In this document: positions 34,545 to 44,036 of the stretch, in pieces
Layout of the letters: each line of letters starts with the position of its first letter
How positions within the stretch are numbered: the stretch's first letter is position 1
Source of the DNA: an uncultured Nitrospirota bacterium
Lineage (GTDB): Bacteria; Nitrospirota; Nitrospiria; Nitrospirales; UBA8639
DNA length: 64,000 bases
Assembly: GCA_937139405.1 (NCBI GenBank)
Contig: CAKZPV010000050.1
Span: forward strand, 62,001-126,000
Reading direction: 5' to 3'
The notes under the pieces: generated by a model
Told to the model about the DNA's origin: nothing
Database searches by the model: none
What the model saw: the letters and a program-made list of their open reading frames with translations, nothing else
Made by a program: the position numbers and the translations under genes

Positions 34545-36212
34545 TTGTCTTGCACTAAAAAGTGGTTTGCCAAATTCGTATCGCCAATCTTCCCTCAGCG
34601 AAGGAGCTCTGCAGGGAATAATTCGAGAATGGGAACGATAAAATCCATTGTTTTTTCAATTATTCCTGCAGTGATTTTTTTCGGTTTGATCGAAGGTGCT
34701 TCACAATTGTATTGGAGGTATCTAGAACAACAAGCCTTAAATGCGACTCTGGCTAACGGGGAGAAGACTTTGCGCAATGATGCAATTAATTTTATCAAAC
34801 AACCCGATGCGGTTCTTGGTTATCGCCTTCGGTCAAATTTAGCGAATTTGACCAATAGCAAAGGGTTTGCTCAAGCAGAAGAGATAGAGGAAAGGCGTAT
34901 TCCTGGGTCCCTTCGAATAGTATCTGTTGGGGAATCTACGACTCAAGGACTCTTTCAAGGCAATTATCCATTTTTCTTATCTCAAATACTAAAAAATGAA
35001 TTGCGTGGCTATCAAGGCGATCCTGAGGTATTGAATGCTGGTGTGAGTGGCTGGGTTAGTGACCAGTGGACAAAGTACAGCGAGAATGTCTTAAGGAAAT
35101 ATGCCCCAGACGTTGTTATTTTTTATGGAGGTTGGAATGACTTTCAGTCTTATGACCCGTTCAATGGTATCCCAAAGCTCTCTTGGTTTCAGACAAATTA
35201 CGGATCTTTTCCTTCCTCGGTGGGTTATCTGAAATCTGTGACTTTAGGCAGTGCGATTTTTCAGAAAATGAACCCACCCAGGCCTGAGAGGCTCTCTCCT
35301 GTGACCGTTAACTGGAAAGTTATGAAAGATGCGAAACTGCAAATTTCTTCGACGCAGGAAACGAAAGCAAAATTAGAGAAAACAGGTTATGTATCGATCC
35401 TTGTAGATGCCTCACACTTTAGGAGTGAATCTGGGAAATCTTATCGTGTCAAATTTAATGGAAAAGGTACGAGTTCAGCCTTGTTGCGTATTAATGGTTA
35501 CAGCGATGAAACTTGGCCTCTATACGCAGAATGTCCTATACTTTTATCAGAAAACTGGAAGAAAATAGATTGCCCCTTTAAAAAGCCTCCTGATGATCAT
35601 GGAGTGCAATTTTCTATCTTCCCTCGCAATGACAATCCCCTGAGTTTTACAGTAAAGAATTTTAAGCTATTTCTGAACGAACCGGATGGTTCTGAAAAAA
35701 TTGTTGCTTCCAATCATAGGCTTTCCAGTGTTGAAATTCCCAAAGGTATTTATCGTTTTTTGTTTGAAAATATGACTCAAAGTATAAGAGCATTTTCTGA
35801 AAGTAATCCAAATGTCAAAATCGTGGTTTCATCATTAGTCTCTCGGTGGCCAATGGATACGGAGGACCAATTTAGGAGTAAATTTGGCCATGTTTGGTGG
35901 ATGGAAGGCCATCGAGTCGGGCGTAATGACGCAGCCTTACTACTACAAAGGCTTAATAAAGAACTAGAGCAATTTTCAGTTGATAATGACTTGATTTTTG
36001 TTGATATGGCCAAAGTTTTTAGTACTCTTGATCGTCAACGATTGATGATCGATTTTTGTCACATGACGGAAGATGGATATAAAATTATGGCAGGGACATT
36101 TTATCAAGAATTACATCGACGGAATATTGTAAGGGGAATAGAACATTCTGAGTATCACCACTTACTTCAAAAATACAACATAAATAGGCCACAAAACTTT
36201 TCAGTGAATTAA
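34545..36212 (+). CDS. Membrane-anchored SGNH/GDSL hydrolase-like protein
   Basis: A 555-residue protein. The TTG at 34545 directly follows the upstream stop; an ATG at 34629 would place the hydrophobic anchor (IVFSIIPAVIFFGLIEGA) near the N-terminus and is a fair alternative. The SGNH blocks are present: VGESTTQG (nucleophile Ser), NAGVSGW (oxyanion Gly), FYGGWNDF (Asn) and the Asp-His pair in DFCHMTEDGY near the C-terminus. Between them sits an insert of about 200 residues with a carbohydrate-binding-like beta character. Such proteins esterify or de-esterify surface glycans. Which direction applies here cannot be read from sequence. Confidence 0.78.
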   Translation: MSCTKKWFAKFVSPIFPQRRSSAGNNSRMGTIKSIVFSIIPAVIFFGLIEGASQLYWRYLEQQALNATLANGEKTLRNDAINFIKQPDAVLGYRLRSNLANLTNSKGFAQAEEIEERRIPGSLRIVSVGESTTQGLFQGNYPFFLSQILKNELRGYQGDPEVLNAGVSGWVSDQWTKYSENVLRKYAPDVVIFYGGWNDFQSYDPFNGIPKLSWFQTNYGSFPSSVGYLKSVTLGSAIFQKMNPPRPERLSPVTVNWKVMKDAKLQISSTQETKAKLEKTGYVSILVDASHFRSESGKSYRVKFNGKGTSSALLRINGYSDETWPLYAECPILLSENWKKIDCPFKKPPDDHGVQFSIFPRNDNPLSFTVKNFKLFLNEPDGSEKIVASNHRLSSVEIPKGIYRFLFENMTQSIRAFSESNPNVKIVVSSLVSRWPMDTEDQFRSKFGHVWWMEGHRVGRNDAALLLQRLNKELEQFSVDNDLIFVDMAKVFSTLDRQRLMIDFCHMTEDGYKIMAGTFYQELHRRNIVRGIEHSEYHHLLQKYNINRPQNFSVN

Positions 36213-36407
36213 GAAATGTAGACCGTTGTTTGGCATAGATGCCTATGTGCATTGATTTTATTGGGTTGTTATAGGGTAAAAGTGAAAACACTTGGCATGT
36301 AATGGATCCAGGTACTTTCTGAAGCTTATAGGTTTTTATAATATATTCTTGCAATTAACGTGAGTGTGCGATCGACTGCGCTCAGGTCCTTATTTTTAAG
36401 GAATGTG

Positions 36408-37805
36408 ATGAAGAGTTGGCTGTCTCAAAATAGTTGGCTGTCTAAGACTTTTTACAAAATATTTTCTCTCCCTATAGATAGGGTGAGGTTGGGTCATATT
36501 TTCCAGTTAGGGAGATTAAAAGAAATATATCGAATTTATTGGTTGAATGATGATTCGAAAATTGTCGATCAGATTGCCAAGGTTAGTCCTCAGGAAATTC
36601 AGAGTTTACTACGATATGATCCTTGGTTGAAAAATCTTATGATGAATTATTGGGAATTTGCGGTTGGGAAGACGATCTTAACGACCCATCCGTGGGATGT
36701 CTGCATCCCGATTTGTGATGTGTGCAATGCCCGTTGCACGTTTTGTACTTCCTGGCTGGAAGGAAAAGAACAAATAACTCTGCAACAATTAGATCGGTTT
36801 GAGTCTATCGTGCGATTTGGGCGAAGAATAGGCTTGGCAGGTCATGGGGAGCCGTTAGCGCATCCGTTAATTATTGAAATATTAGATCGTATTAAGGATT
36901 GGATTGATCCTCGGGCAGCCTGTTATGTCATAACCAACGGGGTGTACCTCGAATCATTAATGGATCGCTTAATATCCGCGAGGGTCACGAGCTATGCCAT
37001 CAGTCTCAACGCCGCGTCTCCTGAAACTCATCAATCTGTTATGGGACTCAAGGTTGGTTCCTTTGAAAAAATCATGGAATCAATTCAGCGACTTGTCGCT
37101 ATGAGAGATGCTGGCGAAGGCAATTGGATTAGTATCAGTCTGGTCGTGACTCAGCAAAACTTTCATGAGATTGAAAAGTTTGTTGAGCTGGGAAATCGTC
37201 TTCGGGTTAATAATATACAAATTAAAACTCTTTCGGGAGTGAGTGGCGAAATTCCAGGTTTAAATTACCATGAGCTTCCCCCATACTTGCATCCTGACTT
37301 TCAGGCACTGAAACAACGTGCTGTTGAGGCTATTGATAAGTCGTCTGTGAGCGTTCAAGTAGATACAGCTTCATGGGAAGTTCCTATTTTTTCAGGTGAG
37401 ATGGAAGAAAAAATTCGATCTGTCCCCTTGATCAATATTTCGCGAGACGATGCGATACGAAGTAAAGAGGTTCGCCAGTTTTGGCGTGGGCAGGAAAAAT
37501 TTGCTGTGAAGACTAAGGGTGAATTTCAGAATTTTGTTGACGATTTTGACGGAAATAATCCATTTGGTCGGACCCCTCGGTATGCCTGTCCTTCCCCCTA
37601 TCACACTCTCTATATCAATGATTTTTCATATTCAATGGTTCCTTGTTGTTATCTGAATGCGGTTCCAGGCTATGAACAGAACTTTTATGATGGATCTGGG
37701 GATTTTCTTCAAGCCTGGAATAGTCCAGGTATGGTAGAGCTCCGTCAACGATTGAAAGAGGGCCCATTGTTCAATATGTGCACGAAATGTCCGTCCACAT
37801 TTTAA
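36408..37805 (+). CDS. Radical SAM protein with SPASM-like C-terminus
   Basis: From ATG 36408 (AAGGA five bases upstream) the product has 465 residues; a GTG at 36360 is the longer option. The cluster motif is CDVCNARCTFC (CX3CX2C at its end) near residue 105, and GHGEPLAHP is the SAM-binding glycine motif. The C-terminal part has cysteines in YACPSPYH, MVPCCYLN and MCTKCPSTF, fitting auxiliary iron-sulfur binding (SPASM/Twitch type). Its N-terminal 90 residues are basic and helical. In a glycan locus it might do a radical dehydration, epimerisation or cross-link on a sugar or carrier, but the substrate is unknown. Confidence 0.8.
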   Translation: MKSWLSQNSWLSKTFYKIFSLPIDRVRLGHIFQLGRLKEIYRIYWLNDDSKIVDQIAKVSPQEIQSLLRYDPWLKNLMMNYWEFAVGKTILTTHPWDVCIPICDVCNARCTFCTSWLEGKEQITLQQLDRFESIVRFGRRIGLAGHGEPLAHPLIIEILDRIKDWIDPRAACYVITNGVYLESLMDRLISARVTSYAISLNAASPETHQSVMGLKVGSFEKIMESIQRLVAMRDAGEGNWISISLVVTQQNFHEIEKFVELGNRLRVNNIQIKTLSGVSGEIPGLNYHELPPYLHPDFQALKQRAVEAIDKSSVSVQVDTASWEVPIFSGEMEEKIRSVPLINISRDDAIRSKEVRQFWRGQEKFAVKTKGEFQNFVDDFDGNNPFGRTPRYACPSPYHTLYINDFSYSMVPCCYLNAVPGYEQNFYDGSGDFLQAWNSPGMVELRQRLKEGPLFNMCTKCPSTF

Positions 37806-37822
37806 AGGTGAGCAAAGATTGC

Positions 37823-39136
37823 ATGAGAAGTAAATTTCACAATCCAAAAGATCCTCCCTACTTATCCATCGTCGCGGCATCAAGAAATGATGATCATGGG
37901 GGAGATCCACTTATTCGAACTCAAATTTTTATCAAAAACTTTGCCCTTCAATGTGAATTTTTTCAACTACCCGCGGAAATAATTTTAGTTGATTGGAACC
38001 CTGTCGTCGGTCGTCCTGGTTTGGCGGCAGTATTAGACCTGCCGTCTGAGTCTACATTTTGTCAGGCACGTGTTGTGACTGTCCCAACATCGCTCCACCA
38101 ACAATTGAAGTATGCGGAACAATTGCCATTATTTCAAATGATTGCCAAAAATGTAGGTATTCAGCGGGCTTGTGGGCAATTCATTCTCGCTACCAATATC
38201 GATATTATTTTCTCAAATGAATTAATTCAATTTATTGCGCAGCAAAAACTCAATCCACGGAAACTCTACCGGGTAGATCGAAACGATATTCATGGTGGTT
38301 TAACCAAAGATGCTAGCTTAGATGAGGTTCTTAACCACGCATGGTCAAGTCCCATTCGATCGAACCGTCGTTTTTGTCCAGAACCGCTGGTCAAACATTT
38401 ATATGATCGTGAGATCTTTACGCGAGACTGTCTGCCAGGCAAAGATTTTTGCAGAGAGCGTGAGGGGGTTGAGGTGTTATGTGACAATGGCGTATGGCAG
38501 GTTTGTCCTCAACGATCAGTGAAAATGACGCATCTTCATACCAATGCATGTGGGGATTTTACACTTCTGTCGCGTGAGGGATGGGAGGCAATTAGAGGGT
38601 ACCCTGAATTCGTTTCTTATTCATTTAACATTGACAGCATGGGAGTAATTGCTGCGCACTATGCAGGCTATGAGGAGGTTTCCTTATTGCCTCCTTGTGT
38701 CTGTTTTCATATTGAGCATGGACTTGGCTCTGGTTGGACTCCAGAGGGAGAGAAAACTTTATTCGACAGATTGCGCGAAGCGGGAATATTGAATCCAGAA
38801 TGGCCGGTGTTGACTCCGTTAGTTGATCAAATGCGTAAAAAACAAAGATCGTTGAAGTTCAATCATGCAGGTTGGGGGCTTGCTAAATTTTCATTGCCTG
38901 AACAAGTTCTAGGAGATCCCGAGCCTATTTCTCCTGATATTTTAGTCAAATTGGCAGAGGAAGCAGAAACACAGAATGTTTCAGCCATCTACCCCACTTA
39001 TGATCTGGATCTATTAACCCTGGCACATGAACGGCGGTTGCGAATGAATGGCAATGGATGGATGGCATTTTATGATATCTCCTGGTTTTATTCAAAAGTG
39101 AAATCCTGGGTAGGGAGAAGATTGTATTGGATGTGA
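37823..39136 (+). CDS. Glycosyltransferase-like protein (GT-A fold)
   Basis: The start is uncertain: ATG 37823 gives 437 residues; GTG codons upstream overlap the radical SAM gene. The N-terminal strand YLSIVAASRNDDHGGD and IILVDWNPVVGRPGL resemble the nucleotide-binding start of GT-A transferases, and ILATNIDIIFSNELI fits the acidic metal site. The family is not one I can name, and the middle region has several cysteines. It lies 17 bases after the radical SAM gene and probably acts with it. Role by context: sugar transfer or polymer tailoring. Confidence 0.65.
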   Translation: MRSKFHNPKDPPYLSIVAASRNDDHGGDPLIRTQIFIKNFALQCEFFQLPAEIILVDWNPVVGRPGLAAVLDLPSESTFCQARVVTVPTSLHQQLKYAEQLPLFQMIAKNVGIQRACGQFILATNIDIIFSNELIQFIAQQKLNPRKLYRVDRNDIHGGLTKDASLDEVLNHAWSSPIRSNRRFCPEPLVKHLYDREIFTRDCLPGKDFCREREGVEVLCDNGVWQVCPQRSVKMTHLHTNACGDFTLLSREGWEAIRGYPEFVSYSFNIDSMGVIAAHYAGYEEVSLLPPCVCFHIEHGLGSGWTPEGEKTLFDRLREAGILNPEWPVLTPLVDQMRKKQRSLKFNHAGWGLAKFSLPEQVLGDPEPISPDILVKLAEEAETQNVSAIYPTYDLDLLTLAHERRLRMNGNGWMAFYDISWFYSKVKSWVGRRLYWM

Positions 39137-39152
39137 GAGGATTGAATTCTCC

Positions 39153-39773
39153 ATGATAAAAAATATTCATCAGGTTAAGGAGCTCCAACAGTGGGAAGTA
39201 CTCAAGCGAGAGTGTGTGTTTGAAGGCCAACCTTGGATAAGGTTGTGGAGAGAGACTCTTCGTTTGCCAGATGGGCGAATGGTTGAGGGCTATTATCAAT
39301 TGGACCAACGTGATTATGTTGAGATTGTTGCTTGGCAAAACGGTAAGGTCTTGGGTTTATGGCGTTATAAACACGGGCCAAGACGGGTCAATCTCGGACT
39401 GCCTGCTGGGTATCTTGAAGAAGAGGAAGATGCCCTACGTGCGGCTCGCCGAGAATTACACGAAGAGGCCGGAATAATTTCTGATCACTGGAAATATCTT
39501 GGCGCGTTTTGCATTGATGGGAATCGTGGTCCAGCCCGTGCCCATATTTGCGTGGCTACAGATTGTCATGGAGTCAGTTCCTCTGTTTCAGATGACCTAG
39601 AAGAGCACATAGGAGAATGGTTAACACCCGAGCAATGGCGCGAGAATTTGGAATTAGGAACGGTCGCAACCATGGGCGCAGCCTTAGCTGTGTATTCTTG
39701 TATTTTAAGGAATTTCCAGGAAAAGGGTAGTTCAACATTAACTGTGTTTGAAGGTGATATTGATGATCAATGA
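39153..39773 (+). CDS. NUDIX hydrolase
   Basis: A 206-residue protein with a complete Nudix box beginning at GYLEEEEDALRAARRELHEE and closing AGI (about residues 86-108), which fits GX5EX7REUXEEXGU. Upstream strands (GRMVEGYYQLDQRDYVEIVA) match ADP-ribose pyrophosphatase-like members. It would cleave a nucleoside diphosphate linked to another moiety, for example a nucleotide sugar. It overlaps the dehydrogenase gene by 11 bases, so the pair is translationally coupled. Confidence 0.87.
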   Translation: MIKNIHQVKELQQWEVLKRECVFEGQPWIRLWRETLRLPDGRMVEGYYQLDQRDYVEIVAWQNGKVLGLWRYKHGPRRVNLGLPAGYLEEEEDALRAARRELHEEAGIISDHWKYLGAFCIDGNRGPARAHICVATDCHGVSSSVSDDLEEHIGEWLTPEQWRENLELGTVATMGAALAVYSCILRNFQEKGSSTLTVFEGDIDDQ

Positions 39774-41145
39774 TGTCTCTGTAATTGGGTTGGGCAAACT
39801 TGGGGGTACCATGGCTGGCTGTCTGGCGAGTCGGGGGTTCAATGTCATTGGAGTCGACGTGTCACAAAAAGCTGTGAATTCTTTGAATGCGGGTCATGCT
39901 CCTGCCCAAGAATCCGGATTAGATGAGCTTATTCAACAGAACAAGCAACGCATTCGTGCCACACTGGATCATGAAGATGCCATCTTGAATACTGATTTGA
40001 GCTTTGTCATCGTTCCAACCCCTAGTGATGAGCGAGGGGCTTTTACGATCCAGTATGCTGCGTATGCATTTGAGGCGATAGGAAAAGCTCTGGCTAAACG
40101 TGAAAAGTATCATACTGTTGTTTTGACCAGCACCGTCTTGCCAGGAGCCACACGATATGGGCTCCTTCCTATTCTCGAAAAATTCTCTGGTAAACAATGC
40201 GGCAAGGATTTTGGTCTATGCTATAGTCCAGAGTTTATTGCTCTGGGGACTGTTATTCGTGATTTCTTGAATCCTGATTTTTACTTGGTTGGGGAATTCG
40301 ATGAGCGTTCTGGAGCGACCCTGGAATCCGTTAATTCCCGGGTCGCGTTGAATCAGGCTCACTCCAAAAGGATGAGTATTGAAAATGCTGAGCTTGCCAA
40401 GCTTTCAGTTAATAGTTTTGTGACGTTGAAAATTAGTTATGCCAATATGTTGGCTGATCTTTGCGAACGGATTCCCGGTGGAGATGTGGATGTCGTGAGT
40501 GATGCGATTGGTTTAGATAAACGCATTGGCAGACGATATCTCACGGGCGGCTTTGGGTATGGTGGCCCTTGTTTCCCTCGCGACAATGTGGCGCTCAATT
40601 TTATTGGGAATTATTTAGGTGCCTCAACACCGTTGCTTGAAGTCAATGATAATTATAATCGTACAATTTCTCCACGCTTTGTGGATAAGTTAACGCCGCA
40701 TCTCAGAAAGGGCGCGACTGTTGCTGTTTTAGGGCTTGCCTATAAGCCATTGTCTCATGTCATCGAAGAATCTGCTGGGATCTATCTCTGTCTGGCTTTG
40801 TCTAATAAAGGATTTCGGGTGATAGGGTTTGATCCACTTGCTAGAGAAGAAGCCAACTCTGCTCTTAAAATGCATGCCTTGGTTTCTGATTCTTTACCAG
40901 CATGTTTGCAAGATGCTGAATGTATTTTGGTCACAACCCCAGACGAGATGTTTAAGTCGCTGAATCCGGAGGAATGTTTGCTGGGCAAGGAGTCGGTCAC
41001 TATTGTGGATTTTTGGCGTTGTCTGCCTGAGGTTTTTCATGATCATCCGAAAATTCAATATATTCCTGTCGGGCGATGTACCGGGAATGCAGGTATGGCG
41101 AGTATAGAAACACTCAGGGGACTTTGGGCCGAGTCTACTGATTAA
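39763..41145 (+). CDS. Nucleotide-sugar dehydrogenase (UDP-glucose/GDP-mannose DH family)
   Basis: A 460-residue enzyme (ATG 39763; GAAGGTGA upstream) that oxidises the C6 alcohol of a nucleotide sugar to a carboxylate with two NAD+. The Rossmann motif is VIGLGKLGGTMAG, the catalytic lysine region is KLSVNSFVTLKISYAN, and the nucleophilic cysteine lies in GYGGPCFPRDN (about residue 270). The C-terminal domain has LGLAYKPLSHVIEES. Product likely a uronic acid or aminouronic acid for the glycan. The sugar (UDP-Glc, UDP-ManNAc or GDP-Man) is not resolved, although GDP-mannose chemistry is suggested by the nearby epimerase. Confidence 0.9.
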   Translation: MINDVSVIGLGKLGGTMAGCLASRGFNVIGVDVSQKAVNSLNAGHAPAQESGLDELIQQNKQRIRATLDHEDAILNTDLSFVIVPTPSDERGAFTIQYAAYAFEAIGKALAKREKYHTVVLTSTVLPGATRYGLLPILEKFSGKQCGKDFGLCYSPEFIALGTVIRDFLNPDFYLVGEFDERSGATLESVNSRVALNQAHSKRMSIENAELAKLSVNSFVTLKISYANMLADLCERIPGGDVDVVSDAIGLDKRIGRRYLTGGFGYGGPCFPRDNVALNFIGNYLGASTPLLEVNDNYNRTISPRFVDKLTPHLRKGATVAVLGLAYKPLSHVIEESAGIYLCLALSNKGFRVIGFDPLAREEANSALKMHALVSDSLPACLQDAECILVTTPDEMFKSLNPEECLLGKESVTIVDFWRCLPEVFHDHPKIQYIPVGRCTGNAGMASIETLRGLWAESTD

Positions 41146-41160
41146 TTCACGAGCATCTCC

Positions 41161-42738
41161 ATGAACATTTTATTTGTGTTGTATGGAGATTTTGGCAGTA
41201 ACAGTGCCAATCCTTTGGTACTTTATGCCAGGGAGCTTTCTCAGAGAGGTCATTGTTGTGCTATTGCGGTTCCTTCTAGTCTAGAAACTGTTAGTCTTCA
41301 TGCTCATATAGCTTTTCGTCCATTTCTCTACGCAGATGTATTAGCCAATCCTTCATCAGTTTTTTCTGACGGTCGTCCGGCCGATGTTATTCACGCCTGT
41401 ACTCCTCGCGAAGTCGTTCGGCGTTTTACGACTTTATATATGGCTAAACAGCCAACTCCCCTGGTTCTCTATTTAGAAGATCATGAGCAGTGGATTTCCG
41501 CCAGGACTTTAGGGTTGGATGAAGAAATGTTGATTCGACATACTGAGCAAGAAATATCTGAGATGACACCTCTGTTCCTTGCGCATCCTTTTTATTCTGA
41601 TAGTTTTATTGGAATGGCGGATGCCGTTGCCGTTATACAGGATAAGTTGAAAGCATTTGTGCCTTCATGGGTCTATTGCAAAACTGTCATGATCGGCGTG
41701 GATTTAGACTTTTTTTACCCTAGACCTCCTGATCCCATATTAAGGAAGCGGTATGGGCTGATGGAATCTGAAAAGGTTTTGGTGTACCACGGTGTGGTCC
41801 ATGATTTTACGAGGCCCGGAATTCGGAATTTATGTGAAGCCGTTGGAATAATTAATCAGAAGGGATTTCAATGTCGTCTCTTACGGACGGGACCCTATCC
41901 GCTAGAATTTCCTGTAAAATTGTCGTCTCAATGTACTCCGTTCATCAGTGATTTAGGGCTACTGCCTAAACCAGCATTGCCGGGCTTATTGGCGCTAGCT
42001 GATGTTTGCGTCCAACCCGGGGGAAAAAATCCTTTTGAAGATCTCCGGCTACCAGGAAAAATTCCTGAGTGGTTGGCTATGGGACGACCCGTTGTGATGC
42101 CCGATACCAATATTGCACATCTTTTCCAGGATGGGGAAAATGCCATTTTTTTGCAAAATGGATCTCCAGAGGAAATCGCGGAAAAGTGTATAAATTTATT
42201 TTGTCATCCCCAAATGGCGAATGAGATGGGAAGAGCTGGTAGGACTTTTGCGGAAAATTTTTTTGATGTTCGTCGTCAGGCTGCTGTGTTGGAGGAAGTG
42301 TATCTTACTGCATGCAAAAAGTTTTCCCCTTCCATTTCCGCTGTCGTATGGCAAGCTCAAGCTGATGATTATTCTCCAGTATTGAGATTGGCGAGTAAAT
42401 TGAATTTAATTGGGAGTGCGAGGGGAACGAATGATTACGATTGCGGAGAATTAATGCAAGAATATGGCAAGCTTCTTGACGATAGGTGTCAACGGTTGAA
42501 GGCTCTTGAGTCCCGTCTTAGCGAAAGTCTACGAGGGAAGGGGATCATAAAGAGTTTGATTGCTAAAATTTTTACTTTTCCTTTAAGAGTTTTTTCCATG
42601 TTTTTGCAGAAAGTATTTGGGCTTGGAGAGTCGGATGATTGGTTGAGGATCGAATTTGAAAAAGGCATTAAAATTTTTCGTTGTGAAGGATGGGTTGGAT
42701 TACGATTTCGATTGAAAAGAAAACTTCGTAATAGATAA
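41161..42738 (+). CDS. Glycosyltransferase family 4 (GT-B fold)
   Basis: A 525-residue protein. The N-domain begins MNILFVLYGDFG; the C-terminal nucleotide-binding domain has VYHGVVHDF, then ADVCVQPGGKNPFEDLRLP and PEWLAMGRPVVMPD, matching GT-B retaining transferases of family 4. Beyond about residue 390 an extra 135 residues are helical and basic with hydrophobic patches (FTFPLRVFSMFLQKVFGLG), which may attach it to the membrane face. It transfers a sugar onto the lipid-linked chain; donor unknown. Confidence 0.86.
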   Translation: MNILFVLYGDFGSNSANPLVLYARELSQRGHCCAIAVPSSLETVSLHAHIAFRPFLYADVLANPSSVFSDGRPADVIHACTPREVVRRFTTLYMAKQPTPLVLYLEDHEQWISARTLGLDEEMLIRHTEQEISEMTPLFLAHPFYSDSFIGMADAVAVIQDKLKAFVPSWVYCKTVMIGVDLDFFYPRPPDPILRKRYGLMESEKVLVYHGVVHDFTRPGIRNLCEAVGIINQKGFQCRLLRTGPYPLEFPVKLSSQCTPFISDLGLLPKPALPGLLALADVCVQPGGKNPFEDLRLPGKIPEWLAMGRPVVMPDTNIAHLFQDGENAIFLQNGSPEEIAEKCINLFCHPQMANEMGRAGRTFAENFFDVRRQAAVLEEVYLTACKKFSPSISAVVWQAQADDYSPVLRLASKLNLIGSARGTNDYDCGELMQEYGKLLDDRCQRLKALESRLSESLRGKGIIKSLIAKIFTFPLRVFSMFLQKVFGLGESDDWLRIEFEKGIKIFRCEGWVGLRFRLKRKLRNR

Positions 42739-42804
42739 AGGCAACCACATATGCACCTAAGGTTTCTAAACGGAAATGTGGGAGATAAACTATATTGAAA
42801 TTAA

Positions 42805-42966
42805 ATGTATCCTTCTCCTTCTCCATTGGATCCAATTGCTACAGTAACTAATCAAGATGGAAATTCTGTCCAACAATCCGAGCGACCGCTGAGTGCGACA
42901 GTGGATTTTGATAAGAATGTGTTTGAAAAATCTTGTGTGGTGTCTAGAAATTTTCCTGTAAAGTAG
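42805..42966 (+). CDS. Possible small protein, 53 residues
   Basis: A short open frame in the 276-base gap between two glycosyltransferase genes: starts MYPSPSPLDPIATVTNQ, ends NFPVK. It is polar, without a signal peptide, membrane span or zinc site. The upstream sequence lacks a ribosome-binding site. It could be a real small protein, the stub of a decayed gene, or chance. Confidence 0.25.
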   Translation: MYPSPSPLDPIATVTNQDGNSVQQSERPLSATVDFDKNVFEKSCVVSRNFPVK

Positions 42967-43014
42967 GCTGAAAGTCATTTTGTTTAACGTTTAGAAAAAA
43001 GTGATCGAAGCATA

Positions 43015-44010
43015 TTGAGGACGCACCATCTTGTCAGTGTCATAGTTGTTAATTGGAATGGAAAATTTTTTTTAAATGAATGCCTGTCGGCTTTAAGTTT
43101 GCAGACGTATTCCCCTTACGAAGTTATCTTTGTGGACAATGGTTCTATTGATGGATCTATTGATTTTGTTCGAAAAAACTTTTCTTGGGTTCGCATTTGC
43201 AAGCTCCAGGAAAATCGCGGATTTTCAGGCGGAAATCTTGAAGGGCTAAAGCAATGTCGGGGGGAATTAATTGCGTTAGTGAATAACGATACACGTGCTG
43301 ATGGGAAGTGGTTGGAGAATCTTGTGGAGCCTATGCATGTTGACTCTACCATTGGTATTTGTGCTTCAAAAATTCTGGTAGACGGAACCAAGAAAATCAA
43401 CAGTGCTGGCGATGGATTGACGACAGCTGGAGTTGGTTTTAATCGAGGTTTGTGGAAAGATCGTACTTCCTATGCAGATCAAGAATCTGTGTTTGGGGCT
43501 TGCGGTGGTGCAGGGCTTTATCGGCGGACGATGTTAGAAGAAATTGGATTTCTAGACGATGATTTTTTTCTCTATGATGAGGATGTTGATCTCAATTTTC
43601 GAGCACAACTTTCCGGATGGAAATGTGTCTATGTTCCTGGGGCCTTTATTTATCATAAAGTTAATGGAACTTCGGGGCGACTGAGTGATATGCATGTCTA
43701 TTATCATACAAGAAATCTTGAATTTGTTTGGATCAAAAACATGCCAACGGGATTGATGTTGAGGTTTGCCCACCATAAGCTGATTCAAGCGCTCGGTTCT
43801 TTTTTTTACCTCTGTCTTCGGCACGGCAAATGGAAAGCCTTTTTCAGAGGAAAAAGGGATGCACTGCGATTATTTCCTAGAATGTTGAAGAAACGTCGAG
43901 ATATACAAAGGCAAAGGAAGGTGACCAATAAGGAGATTAAGTCGCTGCTTACTCCAATCTTTAGTAGAGAGCTCATCCAACAGAAAATCCAACAGTTTAT
44001 AAAGGGATAA
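43015..44010 (+). CDS. Glycosyltransferase family 2 (rhamnosyltransferase-like)
   Basis: A 331-residue GT-A transferase. LVSVIVVNWNGKFFLNECL begins the fold (residue 6), VIFVDNGSIDGS binds the nucleotide, LIALVNNDTRADGKWLENL holds the metal-binding acid, and FFLYDEDVDLNFRAQLSGW is the acceptor-side acidic motif of the WcaE/RfbF-like group. The start is TTG at 43015 since no in-frame ATG lies nearby. dTDP-rhamnose made by the rfb genes at 54884-58320 is a plausible donor. A basic C-terminus may contact the membrane. Confidence 0.87.
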   Translation: MRTHHLVSVIVVNWNGKFFLNECLSALSLQTYSPYEVIFVDNGSIDGSIDFVRKNFSWVRICKLQENRGFSGGNLEGLKQCRGELIALVNNDTRADGKWLENLVEPMHVDSTIGICASKILVDGTKKINSAGDGLTTAGVGFNRGLWKDRTSYADQESVFGACGGAGLYRRTMLEEIGFLDDDFFLYDEDVDLNFRAQLSGWKCVYVPGAFIYHKVNGTSGRLSDMHVYYHTRNLEFVWIKNMPTGLMLRFAHHKLIQALGSFFYLCLRHGKWKAFFRGKRDALRLFPRMLKKRRDIQRQRKVTNKEIKSLLTPIFSRELIQQKIQQFIKG

Positions 44011-44036
44011 AGGAATGTGATAAAACGGAGTATGGC

